Positions 53,445 through 63,084 of a stretch of DNA of 64,000 bases are shown here, piece by piece (within the stretch, counting starts at the first letter, position 1; every line of letters starts with the position of its first letter). The notes beneath the pieces were generated by a model. The model saw only the letters and a list, made by a program, of their open reading frames with translations. It was not told where the DNA came from and searched no databases. The stretch lies in NCBI GenBank assembly GCA_002842045.1, contig PHBX01000003.1:47084-111083 (forward strand). The letters run 5' to 3'. Made by a program: the position numbers and the translations under genes. This DNA comes from Chloroflexi bacterium HGW-Chloroflexi-3. Its GTDB lineage: Bacteria > Chloroflexota > Anaerolineae > Anaerolineales > Anaerolineaceae.

Positions 53445-54437
53445 ATGCAAACTACACTATTTGGAAAAGATTTCATCACCACCGAAGATTGGACGAATGA
53501 CGAGCTGCTCTCGATGATGGATATGGCTGGAGATCTCAAACGCCGTTTCGCGGTGGGTGAACCTCATGATCATATTCTACGCAGCAAGACCCTGTTCATG
53601 TTATTCTTTGAAGAATCAACCCGAACCCGTAACTCATTCGAGTCTGGCATCACCCAATTAGGTGGGCATGGCATCTACTTGACCCCCAGTGCAACCCAGG
53701 TCGGACATGGTGAGAACTCCAAGGATACTGGTGGCGTTCTGGAACGCTATGGTCATGGTATCTCTGTGCGTGATTGCCGCACCGGTATCGGCCAGGCATA
53801 TCAATATGAGTTAGCCGGCCATGTCAATATTCCTGTGATCTCCATGCAGGATGATGTTGACCACCCCTGCCAGGCAATGGCAGACCTGATGACCATCCGT
53901 GAGAAGTTCGGCAATGACCTGCGCGGCCGTAAATTCACCATTTCATGGACATACGCTCCCAAGTACGTGCGCCCTCTGTCCGTTCCACAAGCTTTGGTGA
54001 TGTTAATGACCCGCTTTGGTATGGACGTCACCCTGGCTCACCCCAAGGGTTTTGAGTTGATGCCAAAATGCCTCGAATCTGCAGAAAAACATGCAGCCGA
54101 ACATGGTACAAAATTCGAAGTGATTGATGATATGGATGCTGCTTTCGAAGATGGCGACATCATTTACGCCAAGAGCTGGGGTCCCATCATGGAAACCGAA
54201 GAACCCGTCGCCGTCCAGGCAATGTGTGATCAGCACAAGGATTGGATTGCTGATGAACGTCGTATGGATCTTTCCAAGAAGAGCTCCATCTACATGCACT
54301 GCATGCCCATTGATCGTGGATACGAAGCCACCAATGCTGTCGTGGATGGTCCACATTCTGTGATCTATGACGAAGCTGAAAACCGACTGCACATTCAAAA
54401 AGCCCTGATGGCTCTGACCATGGGTGGTCGTTTCTAG
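53445..54437 (+). CDS. Carbamoyltransferase, YgeW/N-acetylornithine carbamoyltransferase-like (knotted type)
   Basis: Aspartate/ornithine carbamoyltransferase superfamily. Carbamoyl phosphate binding STRTR (58-62) and HPCQAMADL; the second domain has SWTYAPKYVRP, IIYAKSWG, HCMP (285-288) and DEAENRLHIQKALMA. These are like N-acetylornithine carbamoyltransferase and YgeW, which share a knotted fold, and unlike ordinary ornithine carbamoyltransferase (HCLP with a different loop). 330 residues, against 396 in YgeW. AAAGGAG before the ATG. It probably runs in the catabolic direction, phosphorolysing a carbamoyl (ureido) compound to carbamoyl phosphate. Substrate unknown; no carbamate kinase here. 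Confidence 0.85.
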   Translation: MQTTLFGKDFITTEDWTNDELLSMMDMAGDLKRRFAVGEPHDHILRSKTLFMLFFEESTRTRNSFESGITQLGGHGIYLTPSATQVGHGENSKDTGGVLERYGHGISVRDCRTGIGQAYQYELAGHVNIPVISMQDDVDHPCQAMADLMTIREKFGNDLRGRKFTISWTYAPKYVRPLSVPQALVMLMTRFGMDVTLAHPKGFELMPKCLESAEKHAAEHGTKFEVIDDMDAAFEDGDIIYAKSWGPIMETEEPVAVQAMCDQHKDWIADERRMDLSKKSSIYMHCMPIDRGYEATNAVVDGPHSVIYDEAENRLHIQKALMALTMGGRF

Positions 54438-54473
54438 TTATTTTATTGTAAAAGTAAACAAATTTGCATAAAT

Positions 54474-54507
54474 AAGGTGTTTGTAGGATTTATCCTACGA
54501 ACACCTT
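54474..54507 (+). terminator. Hairpin after the carbamoyltransferase gene
   Basis: A 16-base-pair stem (54474-54489 with 54492-54507, one G-U pair) lies between the carbamoyltransferase and the MoaD-like gene. No T run follows, so it may be a weak terminator or a processing site. Confidence 0.6.
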
Positions 54508-54526
54508 CGTGTGCGATGAAAATGAA

Positions 54527-54772
54527 ATGAGCAAATTAAGCAGTAGTAATTTCACAGAATCAGCTAACCTGATTCTGGATAAACCATTGGTGGCGCAACG
54601 AATGGAAGTTGAGGTTGCTGCCGGCCAGCGCTATATTGAGGTATTGAAGCGATTTATTACCAAACCAGGTGCGGCTTATGTCGTACTGGTCGATGGGGTG
54701 GTTGTGGATCAGAATGAGATCATACAACCCGGTGTGGAAATTCGCTGTGTACCACAAATTATTGGAGGATAG
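54527..54772 (+). CDS. MoaD/ThiS-like sulfur-carrier protein
   Basis: Small ubiquitin-fold protein (81 residues) ending in the diglycine needed for adenylation and thiocarboxylation (QIIGG). The pattern VLVDGVVVDQNEIIQPGVEIRCVPQIIGG matches MoaD and ThiS. It lies three bases before an AOR gene, which needs a dithiolene pterin, so a role in tungsto- or molybdopterin sulfur transfer is likely. The start is uncertain: ATG 54527 is preferred, GTG 54509 is also in frame; no strong ribosome site for either. Confidence 0.85.
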   Translation: MSKLSSSNFTESANLILDKPLVAQRMEVEVAAGQRYIEVLKRFITKPGAAYVVLVDGVVVDQNEIIQPGVEIRCVPQIIGG

Positions 54773-54775
54773 ATA

Positions 54776-56677
54776 ATGAAAACGAACCAGGGCTTAACCC
54801 AATTTGAAATGAGATCAGAATTCCTGGCTGGCAATAGCCCCTATTCGGGAAAAGTTTTGCGGGTAAATTTGAGCACAGGTGAGATCTGGGTCGATGAACA
54901 TAGCGATGACTTCTTCCGCAAATGGATTGGTGGTCGTGGTTTGATCGTTTATTATTTATTGAAGGAAACGGCTCCCAATATTGATCCTTTGGGACCGGAC
55001 AATTTACTGATCTTTGCTCCTGGTATTTTGACCGGAACTGTACTACCGGGTACAGGACGGCATGCAGTGGGTGGAAAATCACCCCTCACTGGGGCACTGG
55101 CATCCGGAGAAGCAGGCGGCTGGTGGGGTGCTGAATGCAAGCAAGCTGGTTTTGATGCAGTCGTGATTCAGGGAAAAGCTGAGAAACCAGTGTACCTGTG
55201 GATTAAGAATGGTGGCGCAGAACTTCGTGATGCTAATCACCTATGGGGTTTGAAAACAGGTGACTGCCAAGAAGAAATCCGCAAAGAATTGAATGATGAA
55301 AAGATCCGCGTTGCCCAGATCGGGCCAGCGGGTGAGAACCTGGTGAGATTTGCTGCTGTGATGCATGATATTAACCGCGCAGCCGGGCGTGGAGGTTTGG
55401 GGGCATTGATGGGCAGCAAGAATCTCAAGGCTGTAGCAGTACGCGGCAAGTTTAAGATTGGTCTGGCAGATAAAGAGATCATGAAAATCACCCAAAAGTG
55501 GATCACCGCGAATTATAAGGACATGATGGGTTGGGCCATACAGTATGGCACCTCCGGATCAGTCAAAGGCAATCATGATGGGGGCGTGACGGGCATACGT
55601 AATTATCAGGATGGTAGTCTGGAGGGCATTGAAAAACTGGATGCAACTTCCATTTTCACATGGCTGATCAAAGACCGGGACACCTGTAATCGCTGCCCGG
55701 TGCGTTGCAAGCTGGTGGCAGAGCACCTTGGTGACGTTTACATTGATCCCCGCTATGGTGGACCTGAGTATGAATCGATTGCTGGTCTGGGACCAATGTG
55801 CCAGATTAATGATCCCCTCGTGGTAGGCAAAGCCAATGAACTTTGTGCCGCCTATGGCCTGGATACAATCTCCACTGGCGGTACCGTGGCGTTTACCATG
55901 GAATGTGTGGATAAAGGCTTACTCAACGGATTTGAAGACATGCCAAAATTTGGCGATGGGCAGTCCTTACTGGATAGCATTGAAAAGATTGCTCATCGTG
56001 AAGATCTCGGTGAATGGATGGCTGAAGGCAGTGCCCGAATGGCAACTCGTATCGGCATGGAAAGTGATCAGATGCTCGCAGTCGCCCGTGGTCAGGAATT
56101 GCCTTATCATGATCCGCGCTTAAAAAACGCCATTGGTATGGGGTATGCTGTATCTGCAACAGGTGCTGATCATATGGCGAATTTAAATGACACCTTTGCC
56201 ACCTGGGATGGGTCTGATATTTGTGTACGCTTACGTGAATTGGGAATAGAAACCCCTCTGAAATTGTGGGGGATTTCTGATCATAAAATTGAGGCTTTCT
56301 TTTATGAAACCGCCTTCAAAAACTTTCTGGATAGCGCCGTCATTTGTCATTTTTATCCGTATGAATTTCATCATATGGTCGATGCGCTCAATGCGGCTGG
56401 GGGGTGGAACATGGATATGCATGAGATAATCAGCATTGGTGAACGGATCATCAATACCGCCCGAATGTATCTCCTACGAGAAGGGTTCACTGCTGAAGAT
56501 GATATGTTGTCGGCGCGGCTCTTCCAACCCACCAAAGTTGGTCCGATTGCTGGGAAAGCAATGACCCCAGAATATCTCAAAGATGCATTGCAGAAATATT
56601 ATCGTAGGATGGGCTGGTTTGAAGATGGATTTCCTACAGAAGAAACCCTGGTACGATTAAAATTAATAAATTTGTGA
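54776..56677 (+). CDS. Aldehyde:ferredoxin oxidoreductase family protein (tungsten-type)
   Basis: AOR-family enzyme of 633 residues with classic blocks: GGRGLIVYYLL, PGILTGTVLPGTGRHAVGGKSPLTG, RGGLGALMGSKNLKAVAVRG. The [4Fe-4S] cluster ligands are CNRCPVRC (about 304-311, CX2CX3C) and Cys in AVICHFYP (about 523). GGAGG before the ATG. Last gene of the long + strand array. The adjacent MoaD-like protein should serve its cofactor. It probably oxidises an aldehyde from the pathway, or reduces an acid, with ferredoxin. Paralogue at 13546-15282. Confidence 0.92.
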   Translation: MKTNQGLTQFEMRSEFLAGNSPYSGKVLRVNLSTGEIWVDEHSDDFFRKWIGGRGLIVYYLLKETAPNIDPLGPDNLLIFAPGILTGTVLPGTGRHAVGGKSPLTGALASGEAGGWWGAECKQAGFDAVVIQGKAEKPVYLWIKNGGAELRDANHLWGLKTGDCQEEIRKELNDEKIRVAQIGPAGENLVRFAAVMHDINRAAGRGGLGALMGSKNLKAVAVRGKFKIGLADKEIMKITQKWITANYKDMMGWAIQYGTSGSVKGNHDGGVTGIRNYQDGSLEGIEKLDATSIFTWLIKDRDTCNRCPVRCKLVAEHLGDVYIDPRYGGPEYESIAGLGPMCQINDPLVVGKANELCAAYGLDTISTGGTVAFTMECVDKGLLNGFEDMPKFGDGQSLLDSIEKIAHREDLGEWMAEGSARMATRIGMESDQMLAVARGQELPYHDPRLKNAIGMGYAVSATGADHMANLNDTFATWDGSDICVRLRELGIETPLKLWGISDHKIEAFFYETAFKNFLDSAVICHFYPYEFHHMVDALNAAGGWNMDMHEIISIGERIINTARMYLLREGFTAEDDMLSARLFQPTKVGPIAGKAMTPEYLKDALQKYYRRMGWFEDGFPTEETLVRLKLINL

Positions 56678-56859
56678 TGGATAATTAGGATTAAAAAAAA
56701 TTGTATAATTATTAAAGGGAAAATACAAATATTTTTGTTATTAAATTAATTTTATTCTACAAAATATGAAATTATAATAACAAGGGATTACCTTCAGAAT
56801 AATCAAATTATTCGTGAACAAAATATCTAATCAGCATAAGTAAACAGTGATGAATAAGC

Positions 56860-58515
56860 ATGAAATTTTTCGAGGATAAATTGAAAATCAACAATCTTGG
56901 ATTGGTCTTGATCTTAATCTTATACTCCATTTATGCGGGGATTTTTATTTTTCAAAGCAGTTTTGTTCACGAAGGTGAAAGGATATTCATTCTGTTTGAT
57001 GACGCGACCATTTCGTTGCAATATGCTCGGAATCTCGCAAATGGTAATGGAATTGTCTGGAATGCGGGAGGAGAATACATAGAAGGATACACAAATCCAC
57101 TTTGGGTTGTGTATATGGCGTTTTTCCACCTTTTTCCCATACCCATCAGCAAGATGGCTTTATGTATTCAGATTAGTGGAGCAATTTTTGTTCTGATATC
57201 GCTTATTTTTGTTAAGAAAATTTCAGCTTTTCTTTCAAATAATAATATTTTTATCACCCTCTTGAGTGTATTTTCTACTGCATTTTATTATCCAATTAGC
57301 AATTGGAGTTTATTAGGAACAGAAGTTAGTATTCTTATATTATTGACACTGATTGTTGTATGGTTATCCATCCAATCTCTTGAAGGAAATAAATTTAAAA
57401 AAGGGGTCTATATTATTCTTGGACTCACTTTATTGATTCGGATGGACATGGTTGTTTCTTATATAATTATTTGGGTATTTCTAATTATTTTTAATCCACA
57501 GAATCGAATGAAACACGTTCTATGGGGCTTTCTCTCACTGCTCGTATTTTTGGGTGGTCAAACATTATTCAGGTATTTCTATTATGGAGACCTATTGCCG
57601 AATACATATTATCTAAAAATGACAGGAATGTCGACATTCTTGCGAATTAAAAGAGGATTATATGTGTTTGCTAAATTTGCCTGGAATCTTGGACCGGTTT
57701 TTTTGGTTGTTCCTTTTTTAATTTTTCTTTTCAAAAGGAATAAATACATTATTTTATTATTTCTCCTATTTTTAGGACAATGTGCATACAGTGTATATGT
57801 TGGTGGAGATGCTTGGGAGCATCGAGGTGGTGCCAATCGCTTTATCGTTCTGGGAATTCCTTTTTTCCTGATGTTATTTACGTCAGCATCAGTGTATATT
57901 TTCGAATTAATCAAAGATCATAGTCAGGCAGAATTTAAAGGTAATATAAAAAAATGGGTAAGCAGAAGCGTCGAGCTTGTTTTGATTCTTTTTGTTCTAT
58001 TTGGATTAATAAACTTTAACACTTTGTTGGATGGAAATTCACTAAAATACTGGCTATTATTACAACCCACCGTTTATTCACCTGGTAGCCAAAGATATGC
58101 TGTAGATGGCATATTCGTTAAAAAATTTACTTCCCCTGATGCAAAAATTCTAGTTGGCGCTGCTGGAAATGTTGCCTATTTTTCTGAAAGATTTTCTTAT
58201 GATCTTATGGGAAAAGCAGATTCTGAAATTGCCAGACAGGATGTAAAAATTCCTAAAGATTTAGAAACTTTAACATTTTTACGACCTGGTCATTATAAAT
58301 ATGATTATTCAATTTCCATTGGAAAATATCAACCTGATGTTTTAGTCGAATTAAAAGCAAATACAGATGAAGAATTTTCACCATATTTAAGTGGATATAA
58401 AAGATATATGGTTAATAACCATGCAATGTATTTTAGATTGGATTCAGAATTTATAAACTGGGATGAACTAAATAATTATATTAATTCTCTAGTATTTATT
58501 GTTGATCCAGGTTAA
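56860..58515 (+). CDS. Multi-pass membrane glycosyltransferase, GT-C fold, AftB-like
   Basis: 551 residues with about ten hydrophobic segments. The first loop holds DDATISLQYARNLANGNG followed by EYIEGYTNPLW, the pattern of AftB-like arabinofuranosyltransferases and related GT-C enzymes (Asp pair for the lipid-phosphate sugar donor). A soluble C-terminal part (about 420-551) follows the membrane part. It would attach a sugar to an outer-surface glycan. The coding sequence is much richer in A+T than its left neighbours (16 G/C of 60 in 57241-57300 by hand count, against 31 of 60 in 53701-53760), which suggests acquisition by transfer. No ribosome site is obvious. Confidence 0.75.
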   Translation: MKFFEDKLKINNLGLVLILILYSIYAGIFIFQSSFVHEGERIFILFDDATISLQYARNLANGNGIVWNAGGEYIEGYTNPLWVVYMAFFHLFPIPISKMALCIQISGAIFVLISLIFVKKISAFLSNNNIFITLLSVFSTAFYYPISNWSLLGTEVSILILLTLIVVWLSIQSLEGNKFKKGVYIILGLTLLIRMDMVVSYIIIWVFLIIFNPQNRMKHVLWGFLSLLVFLGGQTLFRYFYYGDLLPNTYYLKMTGMSTFLRIKRGLYVFAKFAWNLGPVFLVVPFLIFLFKRNKYIILLFLLFLGQCAYSVYVGGDAWEHRGGANRFIVLGIPFFLMLFTSASVYIFELIKDHSQAEFKGNIKKWVSRSVELVLILFVLFGLINFNTLLDGNSLKYWLLLQPTVYSPGSQRYAVDGIFVKKFTSPDAKILVGAAGNVAYFSERFSYDLMGKADSEIARQDVKIPKDLETLTFLRPGHYKYDYSISIGKYQPDVLVELKANTDEEFSPYLSGYKRYMVNNHAMYFRLDSEFINWDELNNYINSLVFIVDPG

Positions 58516-58674
58516 CGTAGCTAAATAGAACCAGATTTGTTGACGTATTTGGAACAAATGGAACTTAATGCTATTTCTTTTCTATTTCGAGTTACGAAAA
58601 AGCTTGAGAATTTTCGGTTTAGGAAAGTAATTTCTTTAGGTTGGTTTACAAAATATGTTTTTAGGATAATTTTT

Positions 58675-59544
58675 TTATTTTTCCCAACCGAAGTCTCGAT
58701 TAAGAAAATCATATAGCTTTAGATTGTATGGCCGATAATATTCAACTAATTGTTTTCGCAACTCATCATCCATTGGTTCTTGGTAGACACTTTGCTTAAA
58801 TGCTTTGTAATTTTTAGGTTCCCAAGTTGGCAAATTTAGAAATTCCTGTATTTGATAAAAAATTTTCCTTGGATCTCGGTAAAAATCTTCACTAGATAAT
58901 ATTAATATATTATCTAAGTTGAATAATTTGAAAACTTTAGGTACCTGTTCAATATAAAGACCTCGACTCAAATAGCTATGTTTAATGAAATTACCTTGAG
59001 GATATGTATAATTAGCAATAATTTTTTCAGTTTCCCCTCTTAACCTTACAGGTTCTAAATCTATCGCTTCATTGAATTTTAGATTCTCGTCTCCTGCTTT
59101 TATTGAAAGATGGTAATGTGAATAGGCACGATCTATTGGATTTCTCAATATGATAATTATTTTGACATCTGGTAAAGCTAACGCTATTCTTTGCATTGCA
59201 GTCGGATGACCTAAATAATTTGGCGATGCTTCTCCAGTTAGTCCTTCAATTTTCTTCAATTTATAGATGTATGGAAAATGTGAACGATACCATTGAATGC
59301 CCATAAAATAATGGATATCAAAATATTTAATTTCTTTTCTAAATGATGGAAGAATTTTTGGATGATCCGATAGATATTGAAATAACGAAGTAGTACCTGC
59401 TCTTGCAGTACCAGCGATTATAAAATTTGGTAATGCCCTTTTATTTCCTGTTATTCTAGCGTATAACCACCAGGCTGATAGTTTCGGGTTTTGTTTAATT
59501 CTTTGCCAATTAAAATTAGGATCTCGATTCATAGAAGGTTTCAT
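58675..59544 (-). CDS. Sulfotransferase domain protein (PAPS-dependent)
   Basis: Sulfotransferase of the heparan/glycolipid type: the PAPS 5'-phosphosulfate loop is AGTARAGTTSLFQYL (about 40-55), 3'-phosphate loop is IIILRNPIDRAYSHY, and GEASPNYL is a further family block. 289 residues, soluble. AT-rich like the glycosyltransferase it converges with. Together they suggest a sulfated surface glycan or lipid. The start (59544, or Met at 59532) has no clear ribosome site; the upstream DNA is a pseudogene region. Confidence 0.88.
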   Translation of the reverse strand: MKPSMNRDPNFNWQRIKQNPKLSAWWLYARITGNKRALPNFIIAGTARAGTTSLFQYLSDHPKILPSFRKEIKYFDIHYFMGIQWYRSHFPYIYKLKKIEGLTGEASPNYLGHPTAMQRIALALPDVKIIIILRNPIDRAYSHYHLSIKAGDENLKFNEAIDLEPVRLRGETEKIIANYTYPQGNFIKHSYLSRGLYIEQVPKVFKLFNLDNILILSSEDFYRDPRKIFYQIQEFLNLPTWEPKNYKAFKQSVYQEPMDDELRKQLVEYYRPYNLKLYDFLNRDFGWEK

Positions 59545-59589
59545 TATAAATAAGTCCTACCACTGCGTCAAGAAAACAGGGAAGACAGT

Positions 59590-60657
59590 GACCGTTAGAT
59601 TGTTCAATGACAACATTACCAGTGACCCAGAGTGGTCCCATGATGGGGACTTCATCAGTGATTTCAGTGGTGTCCGCCACCTGAACTGGCAGGTCAGGTT
59701 CAATATCATTCTCAATGGGGGGGATGGAGTAGGTTAATGAACCGGATGGGCAGCGTTCGATCATGGCAATAACCAGTGATCGCATCTGCGTGTTCTCTGT
59801 GTCAGGCATCATCTTATGGATTGGAAAATTGAGGAATCCACAAAAACCTGATTCCATACAAAGGGTGGAATCTTTACGTACACTGATTTGGGTGCCATCC
59901 GGGAATTCAATGCGGCGTTCAAATGTGAATCTTGTGGAATCGTCACTGTGCCATCAAACCCCACCCGCCGGTGAGAGCAATCACAAAACTGGTCTTTACG
60001 GTAATCGGCATAGGCTTCGTATATTTCTTTCTGGGTATTCATTACAAAAGGTCCGTATTGCACCACGGGTTCTTCAATTGGTCTGGCTTGTAATAGCAAT
60101 AAACACACTGGTTCATGTCCAGCTCAATGTGGGTTTTCTTTCCGGCTGCGTCCTGTATGGTTAATTTTGCCATTTTCTCTGCCCACAGCATTTTATAAAA
60201 TGGTTTAACAAATTTTTTGACAGCTGGCAAATTCAACCAGATCTGGAGAGCTCCAGGCGGTTGGGTCGATCCTGGTTAAGCAATGGGAACATTTCTGCAT
60301 GTTGCAGGCCACTACCAGCTGTCATCCATTGCACATCACCCATCCCATAGCGCCCGGATGCGCCTTGAGAATCGGAATGATCCACGTATCCATCCAGAAC
60401 AACGGTAATCGTTTCAAATCCACGGTGAGGGTGACCTGGAAAACCAGGAACGACATCGCCATGATACATGCGCCAGCCATCCTTCACTGTGAAATCCTGT
60501 CCCAGATCTCTGCTCTGCCATCCAGTGATGTAGCCGGACCCAATTGATCATTCCCTCTTGGAAATTGATCCAAATAGTGAACGCAGAACAAAAATGGATC
60601 ACTGGTTTCCCAGGTGAAGCCGAGTGGTTTGAGATTGTTGATCAGCTGATTGGTCAT
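59590..60657 (-). pseudogene. Remnant of pirin-like gene joined to CDGSH/Fer4 iron-sulfur gene
   Basis: Read on the - strand from ATG 60657: pirin N-terminus (DPFLFCVHYLDQFPRGN) until about 60510, then a shift into another frame giving [30 protein letters not shown] and [21 protein letters not shown]; a second shift near 60240 restores [11 protein letters not shown]. After THIEL an internal deletion of roughly 80 residues leads to LLLLQARPIEEPVVQYGPF (pirin C-terminus), which runs straight into FCDCSHRRVGFDGT, a CDGSH-type [2Fe-2S] motif with the Gly lost. Another shift near 59920 gives RKDSTLCMESGFCGF and ERCPSGSL, the ferredoxin-like Fer4_19 domain, cut off near 59590. At least four lesions; not functional. 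Confidence 0.85.
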
Positions 60658-60741
60658 TTGATCCTTTCGAAAAATTCTATTTTTAGGTTAATCACTTTAG
60701 GATGAATTTGCAACTCATTCTATAAGTACCGGGTTTTTATC

Positions 60742-61890
60742 TTAATGGCTGAGAACTGCTTGAATAATCGCTTGATATCCAAGCGCTGCCTGGTCCAATT
60801 CCTCAATGGAAATTGATTCATTCGTGGTGTGGGCATCTGTCTCTTTACCCAGGCCATAGCCAATGGTTGGTATGACATACATTCCTGCACTGGATGCGCC
60901 GTTGGTGCAGAACTGAAAAGACTTGATTTCAGTGTTGGAATTTACATTCTTCAAGGCAGCATATGCATGTTGTACCAACGGATGTTCTTCATCCAGGACC
61001 CAGGCCGGGAAGAACTTGGGAGACCGCATCTGATGTCCTCGATAAGTAGTCTCCTGACCATCCAGAACCGTAACAGTACAATCCACATTGGCAGTATGGG
61101 CACAGGTTTTCACTTCATCAACCACTGAATCAATCGTTTCATTTAATAATAGTCGTCGGTCAAAAGTAACCCGGCAGCGATTGGGGATGACTGAACTACC
61201 TGGATAAGGGTAGGAGATGATATCCGTCAATACCATGCTGCCTGATCCAAGAAACGGATGCTGTTGGGATGGAATTTGTTCAATCGCTTCGATCAATCGG
61301 AGCATGGCATGCACGGCACAGATTCCTATTTCAGGCGAGGAGGAATGGGCAGATTTTCCGATGGTCTCGACTACGACTTCAGCACGTCCACGACCACCCC
61401 GATTGAGTTGCAGATTGGTGGCTTCCCCGATGACTACATAATCAGGTTGGTTTTCCTTCATCACCAATTGCAGACTGCCGCCTTCCATCACTTCTTCGTG
61501 CACCGAGCCACACACAATAATGCTGCCGATTAATTGTTCGCGATTCACCTGAGCTGCCCCGTACACCATCGCAGCCAGATTGCCTTTGGTATCAGCGCTA
61601 CCGTGTCCATAAATGCGTCCTTCGCGAATATCCGCACCCCATGGATCTGAGTGCCAGTCCTCCGGATTCGCATTGACGGTATCCACATGTGCATCCAGCA
61701 GGATACATTTGCCGGGTTTGTGACCCTGTATCAATCCCAAAGCATTGCCAGCCTGATCAATCCAGGCGTCGTCATAGCCGAGACGATTCATCTCGAGTAC
61801 AATCCGCTCTACAACGGGACCTTCTTCACCACTAAAACTGCGGATTCGAATGATATCCCGGGTAAATTCTATCAAAGCATTATTGTCCAT
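60742..61890 (-). CDS. M20 family metallohydrolase, YgeY-like (second copy)
   Basis: Paralogue of 52196-53413, 382 residues. Metal ligands in DAHVDT, GSADTKGN, HEEVMEGG (Glu pair), GEATNL and the C-terminal DAHTTNESI. HSSSPEIG is in the dimerisation domain. GGAGGTG precedes the ATG at 61890; the longer frame runs back into the GNAT remnant. It stands alone, without a carbamoyltransferase. It probably hydrolyses an N-acyl or N-carbamoyl amino acid or a dipeptide. Confidence 0.88.
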   Translation of the reverse strand: MDNNALIEFTRDIIRIRSFSGEEGPVVERIVLEMNRLGYDDAWIDQAGNALGLIQGHKPGKCILLDAHVDTVNANPEDWHSDPWGADIREGRIYGHGSADTKGNLAAMVYGAAQVNREQLIGSIIVCGSVHEEVMEGGSLQLVMKENQPDYVVIGEATNLQLNRGGRGRAEVVVETIGKSAHSSSPEIGICAVHAMLRLIEAIEQIPSQQHPFLGSGSMVLTDIISYPYPGSSVIPNRCRVTFDRRLLLNETIDSVVDEVKTCAHTANVDCTVTVLDGQETTYRGHQMRSPKFFPAWVLDEEHPLVQHAYAALKNVNSNTEIKSFQFCTNGASSAGMYVIPTIGYGLGKETDAHTTNESISIEELDQAALGYQAIIQAVLSH

Positions 61891-61951
61891 GTTTTCACCT
61901 CCGATGATGATGATTGTATCAGAATCCCTTGTTCTAAAATAGAAAAATTGA

Positions 61952-62871
61952 TTATTTGCAGAAATCTTTTCGGAAAATGAAGACCTCTCTAACAACATCA
62001 AAATCGAAAGTTCGATAGAGTCTGAAGGCTGTGTTTCGATAATTATCAGTTTCCACCCAAATGGATTTAACCCCTTTGTTGAGAAGCCGATCCAAAACTT
62101 CACAGAGTGCCACCCGACCTAATGCGAGTTGATGAAAGTTGGGATGACAGCCAAGCGGCTCGATCTGACCGTGTAGTTCACCATGATTATCCTTTATCAT
62201 CCAACCAATGCAGAATGCAGCCAGGGAGCCATCAGGAGCTTCAACCACAATATCCAGATCGGGTTGATATTCGGGAAGGTTCAGCATCCTGCTTCTCCAT
62301 TCAATGGTCATATTCTTGCTGCAGAATACTGTCTGGTGCAAATCCACATATGCAAATACTTCCATTATTCCTGCGAGCGGTCTGACGGTAAACCCAGATG
62401 GTGGTGGGTATTTATTTCACGTGGTTGGTTGGAGCGCTGCATGAGTACTTTACTCCATGAATCCTCGCCTACATCCACCTGATTACGATACCCGGCTTCC
62501 TCCAACGCATGTATCCTTTCCACCTGATCAGAAAAAACCTGTGCATACCAGGATGGATGACCGAATTGGGTGTCAAGTAGTGCAGTTGTATGTTGGTTTG
62601 CCCACTTCAAAATAATTGGTAACATCCCTTCTTCAAACTCTGGATGAATACAAAAATCCAAAGCCCAGAAGGGAGTTTGTAAAATTGCCCAGGCTATTAG
62701 CTGGCCTTCTTTATACCAGAGCTGGCCATTATCAGCTGAATCCAAAGCCCAGGAACTTAAGCGATAAGGCAGATCAAAGCACCGGAAATTACTCTGCGGG
62801 TCAAGGAGTGCCAAGTGTAACATTTCTGAGAGGTCTGAATGGATATTAATGGGTCGGGTGAGAAAATTTAT
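61952..62871 (-). pseudogene. Frameshifted GNAT-family N-acetyltransferase
   Basis: Two pieces of one protein in different frames. Piece one (62823-62365) has DLPYRLSSWALD and QTPFWALDF; piece two (62365-61952) has FVCSKNMT-like FCSKNMTIEWR, IEPLGCHPNF and ETDNYRNTAFRLYRTF, the acetyl-CoA part. Frame two is already readable upstream of its ATG as GFTVRPLAG, so the break is near 62400, explained by loss of one C in the ACCC stretch. In addition, sequence resembling the family N-terminus (TRPINIHSDL) extends upstream of the first ATG to an ATA at 62869-62871 with a stop just before it. A sequencing error could explain the frameshift but not the lost start. Confidence 0.75.
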
Positions 62872-63084
62872 CTACATGCGTATAGATAGTAATATGAATT
62901 GATTACCTTACAGCAATTATAAGATGAATTTTTTCGAATTACACACAAATAATGGTTTGAACTTTGCGTAAAAATTGAAGGTTTGAGGAAAAGATTTGCA
63001 GCCTATTTGAGATTTGGTGCTATTCCTTTCTAATCTAAAATCTACGATAAAATTTAATAGAAGAATAAAGAATTGGAGGTCGCA

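Noticed and set aside
56678..56859. Possible small RNA or tRNA in the AT-rich gap
   Set aside because: No tRNA arm sequences or strong hairpin were found.
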